Positions 32,825-42,021 of a stretch of DNA of 60,629 bases are shown here, piece after piece. The notes under the pieces are model-generated. The model did not search any database. It worked only from the letters and a program-made list of their open reading frames with translations, and had not been told where the DNA came from. How positions within the stretch are numbered: position 1 is the first letter of the stretch; each line of letters starts with the position of its first letter. The position numbers and the translations under genes are program-made. Source of the stretch: CAYRLZ01 sp964425275 (GTDB lineage: Bacteria; Hydrothermota; Tepidihabitantia; Tepidihabitantales; JBDRVQ01); assembly GCA_964425275.1 (NCBI GenBank), contig CAYRLZ010000019.1, positions 1 to 60,629 on the forward strand, written 5' to 3'.

Positions 32825-32828
32825 AAAT

Positions 32829-35690
32829 TCAAGAAGTCAATACAGGTTTCAGAAACTTTCCGGTGTAAGACCTTTCACACTTAATAATTGTCTCCGGTGG
32901 ACCTTCAGCCACAATGTAACCACCAGCCGCACCGCCCTCGGGTCCTAAATCAATAATCCAGTCAGCACACTTTATCACCTCCATATTATGTTCAATCACC
33001 ACAACCGTATTCCCGCTATCAACTAATCGGTTCAATACCGCTAAGAGTAGTCTTACATCCTCAAAGTGTAAACCGGTTGTCGGTTCGTCTAAGAGATAAA
33101 GGGTTCTACCGGTGGCGACCTTTGACAACTCCTTTGCCAATTTTATCCTTTGTGCCTCACCGCCGGATAATGTCGTTGCTGGCTGTCCGAGTTTTATATA
33201 ACCCAGGCCAACATTTCTCAGGAGGGAGAGCTTTCGCCTAATCGGAGGGATGTTTTGAAAAAATACCAACGCCTCATCAACCGACATCTCCAAGACCTCA
33301 TAGATATTCTTTCCTTTATATCTCACCTCTAAGGTCTCCCGATTATAACGTTTCCCTTTGCAGACTTCACAGGGGACATAAACATCCGGTAAGAAGTGCA
33401 TCTCGATTTTCTTTATTCCGTCACCGGCACAGGCTTCACATCTCCCGCCCCGAACATTAAAGGAAAAACGGCCTGGTTTATAGCCTCGCATCCTTGCCTC
33501 TTTTGTCTGGGCGAAAAGTTCCCGAATTGGGGTGAAGGTGTTGGTATAAGTCGCCGGATTGGAACGGGGAGTTCGGCCAATCGGTGATTGGTCAATATTT
33601 ATCACTTTATCAATCTTATCAATGTGTAAAATTGTCTTATGGCTTCCTGGTTTTTCCTTGGAATTATAAAAGAATGAGGCTAATGCCTTATATAAGATAT
33701 CAAAGATTAAGGTGCTCTTTCCCGAGCCCGAAACACCGGTGACACAGACCAAGACTCCTAAGGGAATGGTGACATTAATCCCTTTGAGATTATTTTCTCT
33801 TGCCCCAATGATTTTAATTGCCGCATCTTTGGGGAGTCGTCGTTTTTGCGGAATGGGGATTTTTTTTTCTCCGGAGAGATAGGCACCAGTCAAAGAGGCC
33901 GGGTTTTTCATAATTTCCGACGGTGTTCCGGTGGCCACTAAATGACCTCCCTGTTCCCCGGCCCCTGGTCCTAAATCGATCACATAGTCGGCCGCGAGAA
34001 TCATATCACGGTCGTGTTCCACGACAATCACTGTATTCCCTAAGTCGCGTAGTTTACCCAGGGTGTCAATTAACTTTCGATTATCTCTAACATGAAGTCC
34101 AATACTTGGTTCATCTAAGATATAAGTGACACCAACCAATCCGGACCCAATTTGGGTCGCTAATCTTACCCTCTGCTCTTCGCCACCCCCTAAGGTATCG
34201 GTCCTTCGGTCCAGGGTTAAATAATCGACGCCGACCGCGATTAAAAAATTAAGTCGTTTCTTTATCTCTTTTATTATCTCGCCGGCAATCAAAATTTCTG
34301 TGGTCGAAAGCATCGGTTGCCCGGTATCTGGAAGAATGTTTTCAAAAAACTGATAGAGCTCTTGAATTGAAAGGCTTGTGAGGTCAGATATTGATTTGCC
34401 CTGAATCTTTACCGATAGACTCTCCTTTCGCAGTCGGGCATTATTACACACCGGACAGGGTAGGATTGACATATATCGCTCAACCCATTCTCGGGTTGCG
34501 TCCGAATCGGTCTCCTGGTAAATTCGCATTAGGTGGGGAACTAACCCTTCAAACTTTTCATAATTACGATATTTTGTTCCATCCCATCTCTCGTATTCAA
34601 TTAGCATCTCTTCTTTGGTGCCATAGAGGATAACCGCTTTTGCCTTCTCGGGGATTTCTCGCCAGGGCTTATTAAGACTAAAACCATAATATTTGGCAAG
34701 GGCCTTCAGGTTGGCTGTGAACCACGAACCTTTCGGTTGACCCCAGGGTTCAATCGCTCCCTCCATTATGCTCAATTCGGGACTCGTAATTAATCTTTCC
34801 GGGTCAATCTCCATCTTTGTCCCTAAACCATGACAGGCTGGACAGGCACCATAAGGGGAATTGAAGGAAAAGAGACGGGGAGAGATTTCTTCGTAACTGA
34901 AACCACAGTTGACACAAGCCAATTCTGAGGAGAAGATATTTTCTTTTCCCTCAGTTAAAACAATACATAATCCCTGCCCCTCTTTCAACGCCAGTTCCAA
35001 AGAGTCAGCCAGCCTTTTTCTTATTTCGGGTTTTAAGATAAGGCGGTCAATAACGATTTCAATATTATGCCTTTGATATTTATGGAGTTCGGGGGCTTTT
35101 TCGACTTCAAATACTTCACCGTTTATCCTCACTCGGATAAATCCTCGTTTTTTAATCTTTGCCAATAAATCCTTATATTCTCCCTTTCTTCCCCGAACCA
35201 CCGGCGCTAGGATTTCAATTTTAGTCCCCGGTTTCCAGTTCATTACGAGGTCAACAATCTGGTCGGTCGTCTGGCGGGTAATCTCCTTTTGACAATTGGG
35301 GCAGAATGGTTTACCAATCCGGGCAAAGAGAACTCGTAAATAATCGTAAATTTCGGTAACTGTGCCAACAATCGAGCGGGGGTTTTTGGCCGCGGTTCGC
35401 TGTTCAATCGCAATTGCCGGTGATAATCCTTCAATGTAATCAACATTTGGTTTTTCAATCATCCCCAGAAACTGCCGGGCATAAGCGGAAAGTGATTCAA
35501 TGTATCGCCTTTTCCCTTCGGCATAAATTGTATCAAAGGCCAAGGATGATTTTCCTGAACCGGAAATTCCCGTGATGACTACTAAGCGGTTGCGGGGAAT
35601 CTTGACATCAATATTTTTTAGATTATGCTCCCGCGCCCCTTTCACAAAGATATATTGGACTTCGTCCCGGCTACGCAGTGCGTCTTTCAT
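32829..35690 (-). CDS. uvrA: Excinuclease ABC subunit A
   Basis: A 953-residue DNA damage recognition ATPase. The first ATPase has Walker A GISGSGKSSLAFDT and the second GVSGSGKSTLIF. Zinc sites are CVNCGFSYEE ... CPACHGLG, CPVC, and CEACAGDGIKKIEMHF ... CEVCKGK. The ABC signature of the first ATPase reads LGGGEEQR rather than LSGGE, while the second is normal (LSGGEAQR). uvrB and uvrC are not in the window. It ends four bases from the DUF89 gene, tail to tail. Confidence 0.97.
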   Translation of the reverse strand: MKDALRSRDEVQYIFVKGAREHNLKNIDVKIPRNRLVVITGISGSGKSSLAFDTIYAEGKRRYIESLSAYARQFLGMIEKPNVDYIEGLSPAIAIEQRTAAKNPRSIVGTVTEIYDYLRVLFARIGKPFCPNCQKEITRQTTDQIVDLVMNWKPGTKIEILAPVVRGRKGEYKDLLAKIKKRGFIRVRINGEVFEVEKAPELHKYQRHNIEIVIDRLILKPEIRKRLADSLELALKEGQGLCIVLTEGKENIFSSELACVNCGFSYEEISPRLFSFNSPYGACPACHGLGTKMEIDPERLITSPELSIMEGAIEPWGQPKGSWFTANLKALAKYYGFSLNKPWREIPEKAKAVILYGTKEEMLIEYERWDGTKYRNYEKFEGLVPHLMRIYQETDSDATREWVERYMSILPCPVCNNARLRKESLSVKIQGKSISDLTSLSIQELYQFFENILPDTGQPMLSTTEILIAGEIIKEIKKRLNFLIAVGVDYLTLDRRTDTLGGGEEQRVRLATQIGSGLVGVTYILDEPSIGLHVRDNRKLIDTLGKLRDLGNTVIVVEHDRDMILAADYVIDLGPGAGEQGGHLVATGTPSEIMKNPASLTGAYLSGEKKIPIPQKRRLPKDAAIKIIGARENNLKGINVTIPLGVLVCVTGVSGSGKSTLIFDILYKALASFFYNSKEKPGSHKTILHIDKIDKVINIDQSPIGRTPRSNPATYTNTFTPIRELFAQTKEARMRGYKPGRFSFNVRGGRCEACAGDGIKKIEMHFLPDVYVPCEVCKGKRYNRETLEVRYKGKNIYEVLEMSVDEALVFFQNIPPIRRKLSLLRNVGLGYIKLGQPATTLSGGEAQRIKLAKELSKVATGRTLYLLDEPTTGLHFEDVRLLLAVLNRLVDSGNTVVVIEHNMEVIKCADWIIDLGPEGGAAGGYIVAEGPPETIIKCERSYTGKFLKPVLTS

Positions 35691-35751
35691 CTAATGGTAT
35701 GAATAAAAAAACTTATTGGTTTATGGACGGTGTCGCCCGCTTTGCGTGGGG

Positions 35752-36915
35752 TTAGTAAACTTGTAGGATAAAACATCGCAGGTATTCCGATTCCGGCATA
35801 CTCAAGATTATTGGGTGGTCTGGTCCCTGGGTAGTTCGTCCGATAATCTTGAAATCCCTTTCCGCATCTTCGGCGGCACTCACTAAACACTCCAGAAAAT
35901 CTTGCCAGAAGAAGTAATGGGAGCAGGTAGAGGTAACTAAGATGCCATTTCTTTTTAAGAGCCGCATCGCCTGGAGATTTATATCCCGATACCCCCGCCA
36001 ACCACTTTCTTTTTCCTTCAATCTTTTGATAAATGGTGGCGGGTCAAGGACAATCAAGTCAAAGACCTTTCTTTGGTAATAAAGTTCCCTTAATACCTGA
36101 AAGGCATTCCCAATGAGAAATTGGCAGCGGTCGCCAACATTATTCAATACAGCATTTCGTTTCGCCAGTTCAATCGCCGACGCTGAGCCATCAATACCTA
36201 ACACCTTTTTCGCCCCACCCAGGGCGGCATTTATGGCAAAACTTCCGGTGTAGGTGAAGACATCCAAGACATCTTTCCCTTCGCTCATCTCGCGCACCTT
36301 GCGTCGGGTAATCCGTTGGTCAAAATAATAGCCGGTCTTCTGACCTTCTTTGATATTGACATAAAACTTGGCGCCATTCTCACTGATGATTACCTCTTCT
36401 GGTTTGCCGTATAGAACCCCTTCCTTTCTTTCCAACCCTTCCAGACTACGGGCAGGAAAGTCATTCTTCTCAAAGATACATTTTACCGGAAAAAGGGCAA
36501 GGAGTGCCTCAATTATCTTATCTTTTCTCAGATCCGCCCCATAAGAATAGGTCTGTAAGGCAAAGTGGTCCTGATATTTATCAATCACGACCCCGGTCAA
36601 GTTATCGCTTTCGCCATAAATCAGGCGAAAGTCCTCTTCCTCGGGTAAGAGTTTTTTCCGATAGTGATAGGCATCTGCAATTCTCTTTTTTATTAAGGGG
36701 CAATCAAAGTCTTCGTCTTCGGAGGAAAAGATTCTTATCCGGACATTAGATTTTGAATTATAAAAACCACGACCAATAAATTTCCCTCCTTCATAAACTT
36801 TTACAATATCACCCTGAAGCAAATGGCCATTGATTTGGACAATCTCATCTTTAAAGACCCAGATGTGTCTTTTCTTTGAGCGCTTCCTTTGAATGTGAAC
36901 CGACTTCTCGGTCAT
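35752..36915 (-). CDS. rlmI: RlmI-like 23S rRNA (cytosine-5) methyltransferase
   Basis: A 387-residue protein. An N-terminal PUA domain (HIWVFKDEIVQINGHLLQGDIVKVYEGGKFIGRGFYN) is followed by a linker domain (LIYGESDNLTGVVIDKY) and a SAM-dependent methyltransferase domain with GKDVLDVFTYTGSFAINAALGGA, VLGIDGS and a LDPPPF catalytic loop. This matches the RlmI/RlmO group acting on 23S rRNA. The exact target base is not proven by sequence. Its start overlaps the recJ stop (ATGA) and uvrA follows 60 bases downstream, so all three may be one transcript. Confidence 0.88.
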   Translation of the reverse strand: MTEKSVHIQRKRSKKRHIWVFKDEIVQINGHLLQGDIVKVYEGGKFIGRGFYNSKSNVRIRIFSSEDEDFDCPLIKKRIADAYHYRKKLLPEEEDFRLIYGESDNLTGVVIDKYQDHFALQTYSYGADLRKDKIIEALLALFPVKCIFEKNDFPARSLEGLERKEGVLYGKPEEVIISENGAKFYVNIKEGQKTGYYFDQRITRRKVREMSEGKDVLDVFTYTGSFAINAALGGAKKVLGIDGSASAIELAKRNAVLNNVGDRCQFLIGNAFQVLRELYYQRKVFDLIVLDPPPFIKRLKEKESGWRGYRDINLQAMRLLKRNGILVTSTCSHYFFWQDFLECLVSAAEDAERDFKIIGRTTQGPDHPIILSMPESEYLRCFILQVY

Positions 36916-38486
36916 TCAACTTTCTCAACCTCTTTAATCCAGACTTTCTCTTGATACACGGTATAAATGATATTATATTTACCGCTGGTGTGAATCTTCC
37001 CGGTTTCATCAAAAACCGATACCTCTTTTCCTTCTATGTTGTGCGGAAGAAGTTTATCCCCAAGATTAAAGGTAGTATTTGGTGAGAGGAAGAGTGGTAA
37101 GGGGTTTCCTTCGCCAAAAGGGGGCAAGAGGAATACCTCCTTGGGGATTTCCGAGATGGGCAGAACGGCATCCAGATATAAAATTGCTTCCCCTTTATTT
37201 ATCTTTGGTCGAAACTCTCTCTCGCCATATTCTTTTGCCTTTTTAATAAACTCTTCTAAGTTTTTTTCCTCAATAGAAAATCCGCAGGCCTTTTTGTGTC
37301 CCCCCCAATCGATCAAAAGGTGAGAGAATTCTTTTAGCATCGCTAAGAGATTAACCTCATCAATACCCCGACATTCCGCCACCCAGATACTATTTTTCTT
37401 CCCGAAGACAATTACCGGTCGCTGATATTTCTCTTTGAACCGATTGGCGATATAACTCAGTGAGCGTAAGGAGAGGAAGATATTTTTTACCACGACAATT
37501 CCCGGAGATAGGTCTTTTACTGTTTCGGCCAGGGAGTAAGACTCATCGAACTCCCGCCGGAGGCTCTCATAATTTAGGAGCATTTTGTCAAATAGCGATT
37601 TTGCCTCTTTCTCATCGCCAGTCAAAAGAAACCTTACCCCTTCGGTGCCGGCAATCGCCCCGAAGAGAGAAAAGAGGGTAGAGATTTCTTCAAAATTACT
37701 AATCAGTGCTACCCCAGGTCGTTTTGACTCTTTAAATCTCTTTAACCCCTCTTTGACGATTATCCGATTTTCTACCAAGAGCGGCACCCGGTCGGAGATC
37801 GTCCCCAGGGCACTAAAAATTACCAGTTCGGGTTTTAGGTTGACAAATTCGGCTAATTCAATTCCCAGGAGGTCTTTAATTAGGGCACCAGTAAATTTAA
37901 AGGCAACCCCGGCCGCGGCCAGTTCGGGAAAGGGATAATTGCTTTCGGGTAGTTTTGGATTAACAATTGCTACGGCCGGTGGCAATCTCTGAATTACCTC
38001 ATGGTGGTCAATGATTAAAGTATCTATCCCCTTCTCTTTTAACTCCGCCACCTCGGTAAAATTTGTCGTCCCACAGTCAACCGCAACCAATAAATTTATC
38101 CCGGGATATTCTAAGACCTTTGGTGGATACACTCCGTGCTTGAATTCATGCTTTTTGGGGATATAGTGAAAGACCTCACCCCGCAGGTCGCTAATGACCT
38201 CTTTTAAGATGGCGGTAGCGGTAATACCATCCATATCATCGTGTCCCCAGATAAGAATCTTTTCTTTCTGCTTTATCGCTAATTTAATCCTTTCTAAGGC
38301 CAGTTCTGTTTGGGGAAGGCGATTCGTTGGAAAAAGATTTTTTAAGTTAGGGTATAAGAAAACACCAATCGCCGCTTCATCCTCGGCGCCCCTTAAAAGA
38401 AGGGTTCGGAGGATGGCTTCGTTTAATTGGGTGGTCTTCTTTAATTCGGACAATTTTTCTTCATTAACTTCTTTTAACTTCCACAT
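36912..38486 (-). CDS. recJ: RecJ-like single-strand exonuclease (DHH family)
   Basis: A 524-residue DHH/DHHA1 phosphoesterase. Motif I is HDDMDGITATA (usual form DYDVDG), then VDCGTTN, IDHHEV (the DHH motif), and NPKLPESNYPFPELAAAGVAFK, which follows the RecJ pattern NP. The DHHA1 region has VVVKN, YANRFKEKY-like and GGHKKACGFSIEE, and a C-terminal OB-like part ends the protein. RecJ degrades 5' single-stranded ends in recombination and repair. It is shorter than E. coli RecJ by about 50 residues. The promoter lies close upstream with no leader. Confidence 0.88.
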   Translation of the reverse strand: MWKLKEVNEEKLSELKKTTQLNEAILRTLLLRGAEDEAAIGVFLYPNLKNLFPTNRLPQTELALERIKLAIKQKEKILIWGHDDMDGITATAILKEVISDLRGEVFHYIPKKHEFKHGVYPPKVLEYPGINLLVAVDCGTTNFTEVAELKEKGIDTLIIDHHEVIQRLPPAVAIVNPKLPESNYPFPELAAAGVAFKFTGALIKDLLGIELAEFVNLKPELVIFSALGTISDRVPLLVENRIIVKEGLKRFKESKRPGVALISNFEEISTLFSLFGAIAGTEGVRFLLTGDEKEAKSLFDKMLLNYESLRREFDESYSLAETVKDLSPGIVVVKNIFLSLRSLSYIANRFKEKYQRPVIVFGKKNSIWVAECRGIDEVNLLAMLKEFSHLLIDWGGHKKACGFSIEEKNLEEFIKKAKEYGEREFRPKINKGEAILYLDAVLPISEIPKEVFLLPPFGEGNPLPLFLSPNTTFNLGDKLLPHNIEGKEVSVFDETGKIHTSGKYNIIYTVYQEKVWIKEVEKVE

Positions 38487-38493
38487 AAACTAT

Positions 38494-38522
38494 ATATTAA
38501 ATCAAATTAGCCCAAAAATCAA
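38494..38522 (-). promoter_or_regulatory. Promoter of recJ-rlmI-uvrA
   Basis: On the minus strand TTGATT and TAATAT with a 17-base spacer. The -10 box ends seven bases before the ATG. No Shine-Dalgarno is seen. Confidence 0.5.
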
Positions 38523-38573
38523 GCAGGCGCAACCTCTAAATTTCAAAACAGTATCGCCCAATGGATAGTTGAG

Positions 38574-38701
38574 CCTGTTAGAAATCCCGATGCCTTGGAG
38601 TAAGGTCTTGGACTTAGTTCCTGCTTCGCGGTAAGGCGTGAGCCTTTGGAATTAATTCATAAGATTTTTATACGAATTAACTCCTGGCCATTTCTAACAG
38701 G
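38574..38701. mobile_element. MITE-like element of 128 bases
   Basis: Perfect 12-base terminal inverted repeats, CCTGTTAGAAAT and ATTTCTAACAGG, bound a non-coding 128-base segment. The flanks GTTGAG and GTTGAC directly outside could be a target-site duplication with one change. Inside there is a second inverted pair (GGAATTAATTC with GAATTAACTCC) near the right end and GCCTT/AAGGC near the left. Its right end touches the -35 box of the wzz promoter. No transposase is present in the window. A structured RNA is the alternative. Confidence 0.5.
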
Positions 38702-38702
38702 G

Positions 38703-38730
38703 TTGACTTTTTATACTTTTCTGGGATAAT
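38703..38730 (+). promoter_or_regulatory. Promoter of the polysaccharide locus
   Basis: TTGACT and GATAAT with a 16-base spacer, ending six bases before the wzz ATG. The -35 begins one base after the MITE-like element, so insertion may have shaped it. Confidence 0.65.
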
Positions 38731-38736
38731 ATACCG

Positions 38737-39933
38737 ATGGAAACACTTTTACATTATCTGGCTGTTATTTTTAAGTGGCGGCGATTGATTGTTTCTCTCA
38801 CTTTTATCAGCACCATCGTCGCATTAATCATCAGTCTCCTTTTGCCGGTTCGTTATACCGCTACCGCCCAAATCCTACCACCAACTGAGGAGACTGACCT
38901 ATTGAGTTTCGCTTCGCCTCTCTATAATATCCAGGCAAGGACATTAAGTCGGACGCGTCTCCTCTTTTCTCAATCCACACCTTCGGACCTTATTGGGGCG
39001 ATGTTTAAAAGCCGCACCGTGATGGAGGGGGTAATTAGGGAGTGTGATTTAATGAAGGTCTTTAAATTAAAGAAGCCGAGTATGGAGAAGGCGACTCGGT
39101 TCTTAAAAAAGATGACCGATGTCTCGGTATCGGATGAAGGGATAATAAGGGTTAGTGTTGAGGCACGAACACCTCAGTTAGCCGCGGCGATTACTAACCA
39201 ATACATAAAGGAGGTGGATAGATTTTTAAGGGAGTCGGTAATGAGTCGCGGAAAGAATATGCGATTTTTTATTGAGGGCCGGCTTGCCGAAGCGGAAAGG
39301 GAATTGAAGGTTGCCCAGGAATCGCTTCTGGTATTTCAGAAACGACATAATGTTGGTGTGTTGGATGAAGAGACGAAATCGGTAGTTGAAGCGTATGCGA
39401 AGTTAAAGTCACAACTGATTGTTAAAGAAGCCACCTTAGGAGTAATCCGGAATTTTTCCGAAGGGGGAAATCCACTATTAGAGAATACCCAGCGGGATGT
39501 TACGGAATTAAAAAAGAAGTTGCAGGAGATGGAAACCGGATATAGCGGAGGATATGGACTCGGTTTTGCGGTTCCGTTTAAGCGACTACCAGAACTTATG
39601 GCAGAATATACCCGACGCTACTTAGAGTGTAAGATTAAACAAGAGGTCTATGCCCTTCTTTCCCAGCAGTATGAGCAGGCCAAGATTACCGAGGCCCGAG
39701 ATACACCGGCAATTACGGTCTTAGATTATGCCCGCCTCCCCGAGAAAAAATCTTACCCGAAGCGGGCTTTAATTGTGCTCGGTAGTTTTATTATTTCCCT
39801 TACAGTGAGCATAGTTATTGCTTTTATTCAGGAATATCTCCAAACCAAAGCAGATGATAATATAAAAGGGAAGTTGATCAATCTAAGAGAGGCGATTGTC
39901 TCGGATTGGCATAGGATTTTTAAGAGGAAATAG
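38737..39933 (+). CDS. Wzz/GumC-type polysaccharide chain-length protein
   Basis: A 398-residue protein with an N-terminal membrane helix (LIVSLTFISTIVALIISLLLPV), the YTATAQILPP motif of Wzz domains, a long coiled-coil periplasmic part (LAEAERELKVAQESLLVFQKRHNVG), and a C-terminal helix (ALIVLGSFIISLTVSIVIAFI) preceded by the Pro-rich ARLPEKKSYPKR. It has no cytoplasmic tyrosine kinase domain. It sets chain length of exported polysaccharide in Wzy-dependent pathways and heads the locus. Confidence 0.9.
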   Translation: METLLHYLAVIFKWRRLIVSLTFISTIVALIISLLLPVRYTATAQILPPTEETDLLSFASPLYNIQARTLSRTRLLFSQSTPSDLIGAMFKSRTVMEGVIRECDLMKVFKLKKPSMEKATRFLKKMTDVSVSDEGIIRVSVEARTPQLAAAITNQYIKEVDRFLRESVMSRGKNMRFFIEGRLAEAERELKVAQESLLVFQKRHNVGVLDEETKSVVEAYAKLKSQLIVKEATLGVIRNFSEGGNPLLENTQRDVTELKKKLQEMETGYSGGYGLGFAVPFKRLPELMAEYTRRYLECKIKQEVYALLSQQYEQAKITEARDTPAITVLDYARLPEKKSYPKRALIVLGSFIISLTVSIVIAFIQEYLQTKADDNIKGKLINLREAIVSDWHRIFKRK

Positions 39934-39940
39934 TGGCGGG

Positions 39941-40894
39941 ATGTGGTCTTTAAAAACTCAAAACTGGCCTCTGATTACTATTGGGATATTGACCTATAAT
40001 CGGAAGGAAGAATTAGAGAAGACCCTTAGAATAATCTTGGAGAGCAACTACCCTTTTAAGGAGGTTATTGTTGTAGATAACGGTTCGGCGGATGGGACCG
40101 GGGAGTTTATCCAAAACAAATTCCCGGTGGTTAAGGTAGTGAGGTTAGAAGAGAATATTGGGGTGGCGGCGCGGAATATATTCCTTTTTAGCGGCCGGGG
40201 GAAATATATCTTCCAATACGACGATGATTCTCAACCCTACGATAAAAATACTATTTGGAAAATTGTTCGCTTCTTAGAGAGACGAAGGGATATTGATGTC
40301 TTATGCACAAATGTGATAAATTCCTATACCGCGGTATCGGAGACAGAAGATTGGCGAATCTTCGCTTGGGGCGGAAATTCTCAGGATGGATATTTAGGGC
40401 ACTTTGTTCACGGCTCGGGACTGGTCATCCGACAATCGGTCTTAGAAGGGATTTCTGGTTATCCCAAAAACTTCTTTTGGGGATTTGAAGAAGCGGATAT
40501 TACTTTGCAATTTCTCTCAAAGAAAGCAAGGATTGTCTATAAACCGGACCTAATCACTCTCCATCGCAAAAAGAGTCGTTATTTTGAGAGCGGTCAAGAG
40601 ACATTCTATTATGTGAGGAATGGGATTTGGCTCTTCTGGAAATATTTTCCTACTTTTATCGCCTTTCCTCTAATTTTGATGTGGATATTCAAAAAAGGTC
40701 TTAGAAAGCCTAACCATATTAGAGAATGGGCAAAAGGAGTGCGGGACGGCTTGAAGGGGATCCCGGAATTAGAGAGAAACATTACCTTTGGATTCATTGC
40801 AAAAAGAGGATTAATCAAGTGGGCTCTCCACACATTATTTCCCCTGCCCCTTTTGAAAATCTTTAAAAACTCAAAACTCAAAACTCAAAACTAA
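39941..40894 (+). CDS. Family 2 glycosyltransferase
   Basis: A 317-residue GT-A enzyme: ITIGILTYNRKEELEKTL, VIVVDNGSADGTGEF and the metal-binding QYDDDSQP. The acceptor part has FFWGFEEADITLQF, like rhamnosyl- or other dTDP-sugar transferases. It ends in a positively charged amphipathic region that may touch the membrane. The ATG at 39941 lies after the wzz stop. Both ends of the protein are shaped by an AAAACTC repeat (WSLKTQN at the start, NSKLKTQN at the end). Confidence 0.88.
   Translation: MWSLKTQNWPLITIGILTYNRKEELEKTLRIILESNYPFKEVIVVDNGSADGTGEFIQNKFPVVKVVRLEENIGVAARNIFLFSGRGKYIFQYDDDSQPYDKNTIWKIVRFLERRRDIDVLCTNVINSYTAVSETEDWRIFAWGGNSQDGYLGHFVHGSGLVIRQSVLEGISGYPKNFFWGFEEADITLQFLSKKARIVYKPDLITLHRKKSRYFESGQETFYYVRNGIWLFWKYFPTFIAFPLILMWIFKKGLRKPNHIREWAKGVRDGLKGIPELERNITFGFIAKRGLIKWALHTLFPLPLLKIFKNSKLKTQN
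39948..39965 (+). repeat. 18-base repeat at the start of the glycosyltransferase gene
   Basis: CTTTAAAAACTCAAAACT, identical to 40861-40878. Confidence 0.8.
40861..40892 (+). repeat. Matching 18-base repeat with short tandem extension
   Basis: The same 18 bases followed by further CAAAACT units, so the heptamer CAAAACT occurs three times in a row. It forms the coding end of the glycosyltransferase and runs into its stop codon. Confidence 0.75.
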
Positions 40895-40899
40895 CTTAG

Positions 40900-42015
40900 A
40901 TGAAAGTTCTCTTTGCCTTTGGCACAAGACCGGAGGCGATAAAACTTGCCCCGGTGATAAAGGAGATGGAAAAGTATAAAAAAGAGTTTGAGGTGGAGAT
41001 ATGTATTACTGGTCAACACCGCAAAATGCTTGATGAGGTCCTAGCAATATTTTCGCTTAAACCAACCTACGACTTAAATATTATGCGGGAAGACCAGACC
41101 CTTTTTGATATTAATACTCGGGTATTAAGGGGATTTGAAGATATCTTAGAGAGGAGTAAACCTCGCTACCTTATCGTCCAGGGTGACACAACAACCGCCT
41201 TCGCCTCGGCACTGGCTGCCTTCTACAAAAAGATAAAGGTTGCCCATATTGAAGCCGGTTTAAGAACTTATGATAAATATACCCCTTTTCCCGAAGAGAT
41301 GAACCGGAGGTTTATTAGCCTTATCGCCGACCTCCACTTTGCTCCTACCGCTGGCGCCAAGAGAAACCTCTTACAGGAGGGGATAGCCGAAGATAAAATT
41401 TTTGTTACGGGAAACACAGTAATTGACGCCTTATTTATGATAAAAGAAAAAACGAGTATTTTAACTGCCCGGCAATTAAAAGTGTGGAATAAAATCCAGT
41501 CCGGTAAAATCATCGTCGTCACTTTTCACCGAAGAGAAAATTTCGGAAAACCGGTTTTGGCAATCTGTCGGATAATAAAAGAAATCGTGAGAAGATATAA
41601 GGATGTTTGGGTCTTTTTCCCGGTCCACCCTAACCCTAATATCAAAAGACCGATTTATCAAAGACTTAAAGGCAAGCCTCGGGTCTTTTTAAGTCCACCG
41701 CTGGATTATGCCTCTTTTATCGGACTCTTAGAAAAGGCCTCACTCATTCTGACCGACTCCGGTGGCATTCAAGAAGAGGCGACCGCTTTGGGTAAACCCG
41801 TGCTTGTCTTGCGCGAAAAGACCGAGAGACCGGAGGCGATAGAATATGGCATAGGTAAGTTGGTTAAAGGAAATTGGGAGCGAGCCTTCCCGGATATTGA
41901 TAAAATGCTTGTAAAAAAACACAGACTAAAAACACCTATGAGGTGTCCATTTGGTGATGGGCAGGCGGCAAAAAGGATTGTGGCGGTATTTCGCTCTGCT
42001 CGCGAAAGACTTTGA
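40900..42015 (+). CDS. wecB: UDP-N-acetylglucosamine 2-epimerase (non-hydrolysing)
   Basis: A 371-residue GT-B-fold enzyme: FGTRPEAIKLAPVI, TGQHRKMLDEVL, VQGDTTTAFASALAAFY, HIEAGLRTYDKYTPFPEEMNRRF, VTFHRRENFGKP, LTDSGGIQEEATALGKPVLVLREKTERPEA are all signatures. It converts UDP-GlcNAc to UDP-ManNAc for polysaccharide repeat units. The start is five bases after the glycosyltransferase. Confidence 0.95.
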   Translation: MKVLFAFGTRPEAIKLAPVIKEMEKYKKEFEVEICITGQHRKMLDEVLAIFSLKPTYDLNIMREDQTLFDINTRVLRGFEDILERSKPRYLIVQGDTTTAFASALAAFYKKIKVAHIEAGLRTYDKYTPFPEEMNRRFISLIADLHFAPTAGAKRNLLQEGIAEDKIFVTGNTVIDALFMIKEKTSILTARQLKVWNKIQSGKIIVVTFHRRENFGKPVLAICRIIKEIVRRYKDVWVFFPVHPNPNIKRPIYQRLKGKPRVFLSPPLDYASFIGLLEKASLILTDSGGIQEEATALGKPVLVLREKTERPEAIEYGIGKLVKGNWERAFPDIDKMLVKKHRLKTPMRCPFGDGQAAKRIVAVFRSARERL

Positions 42016-42021
42016 GTTATC

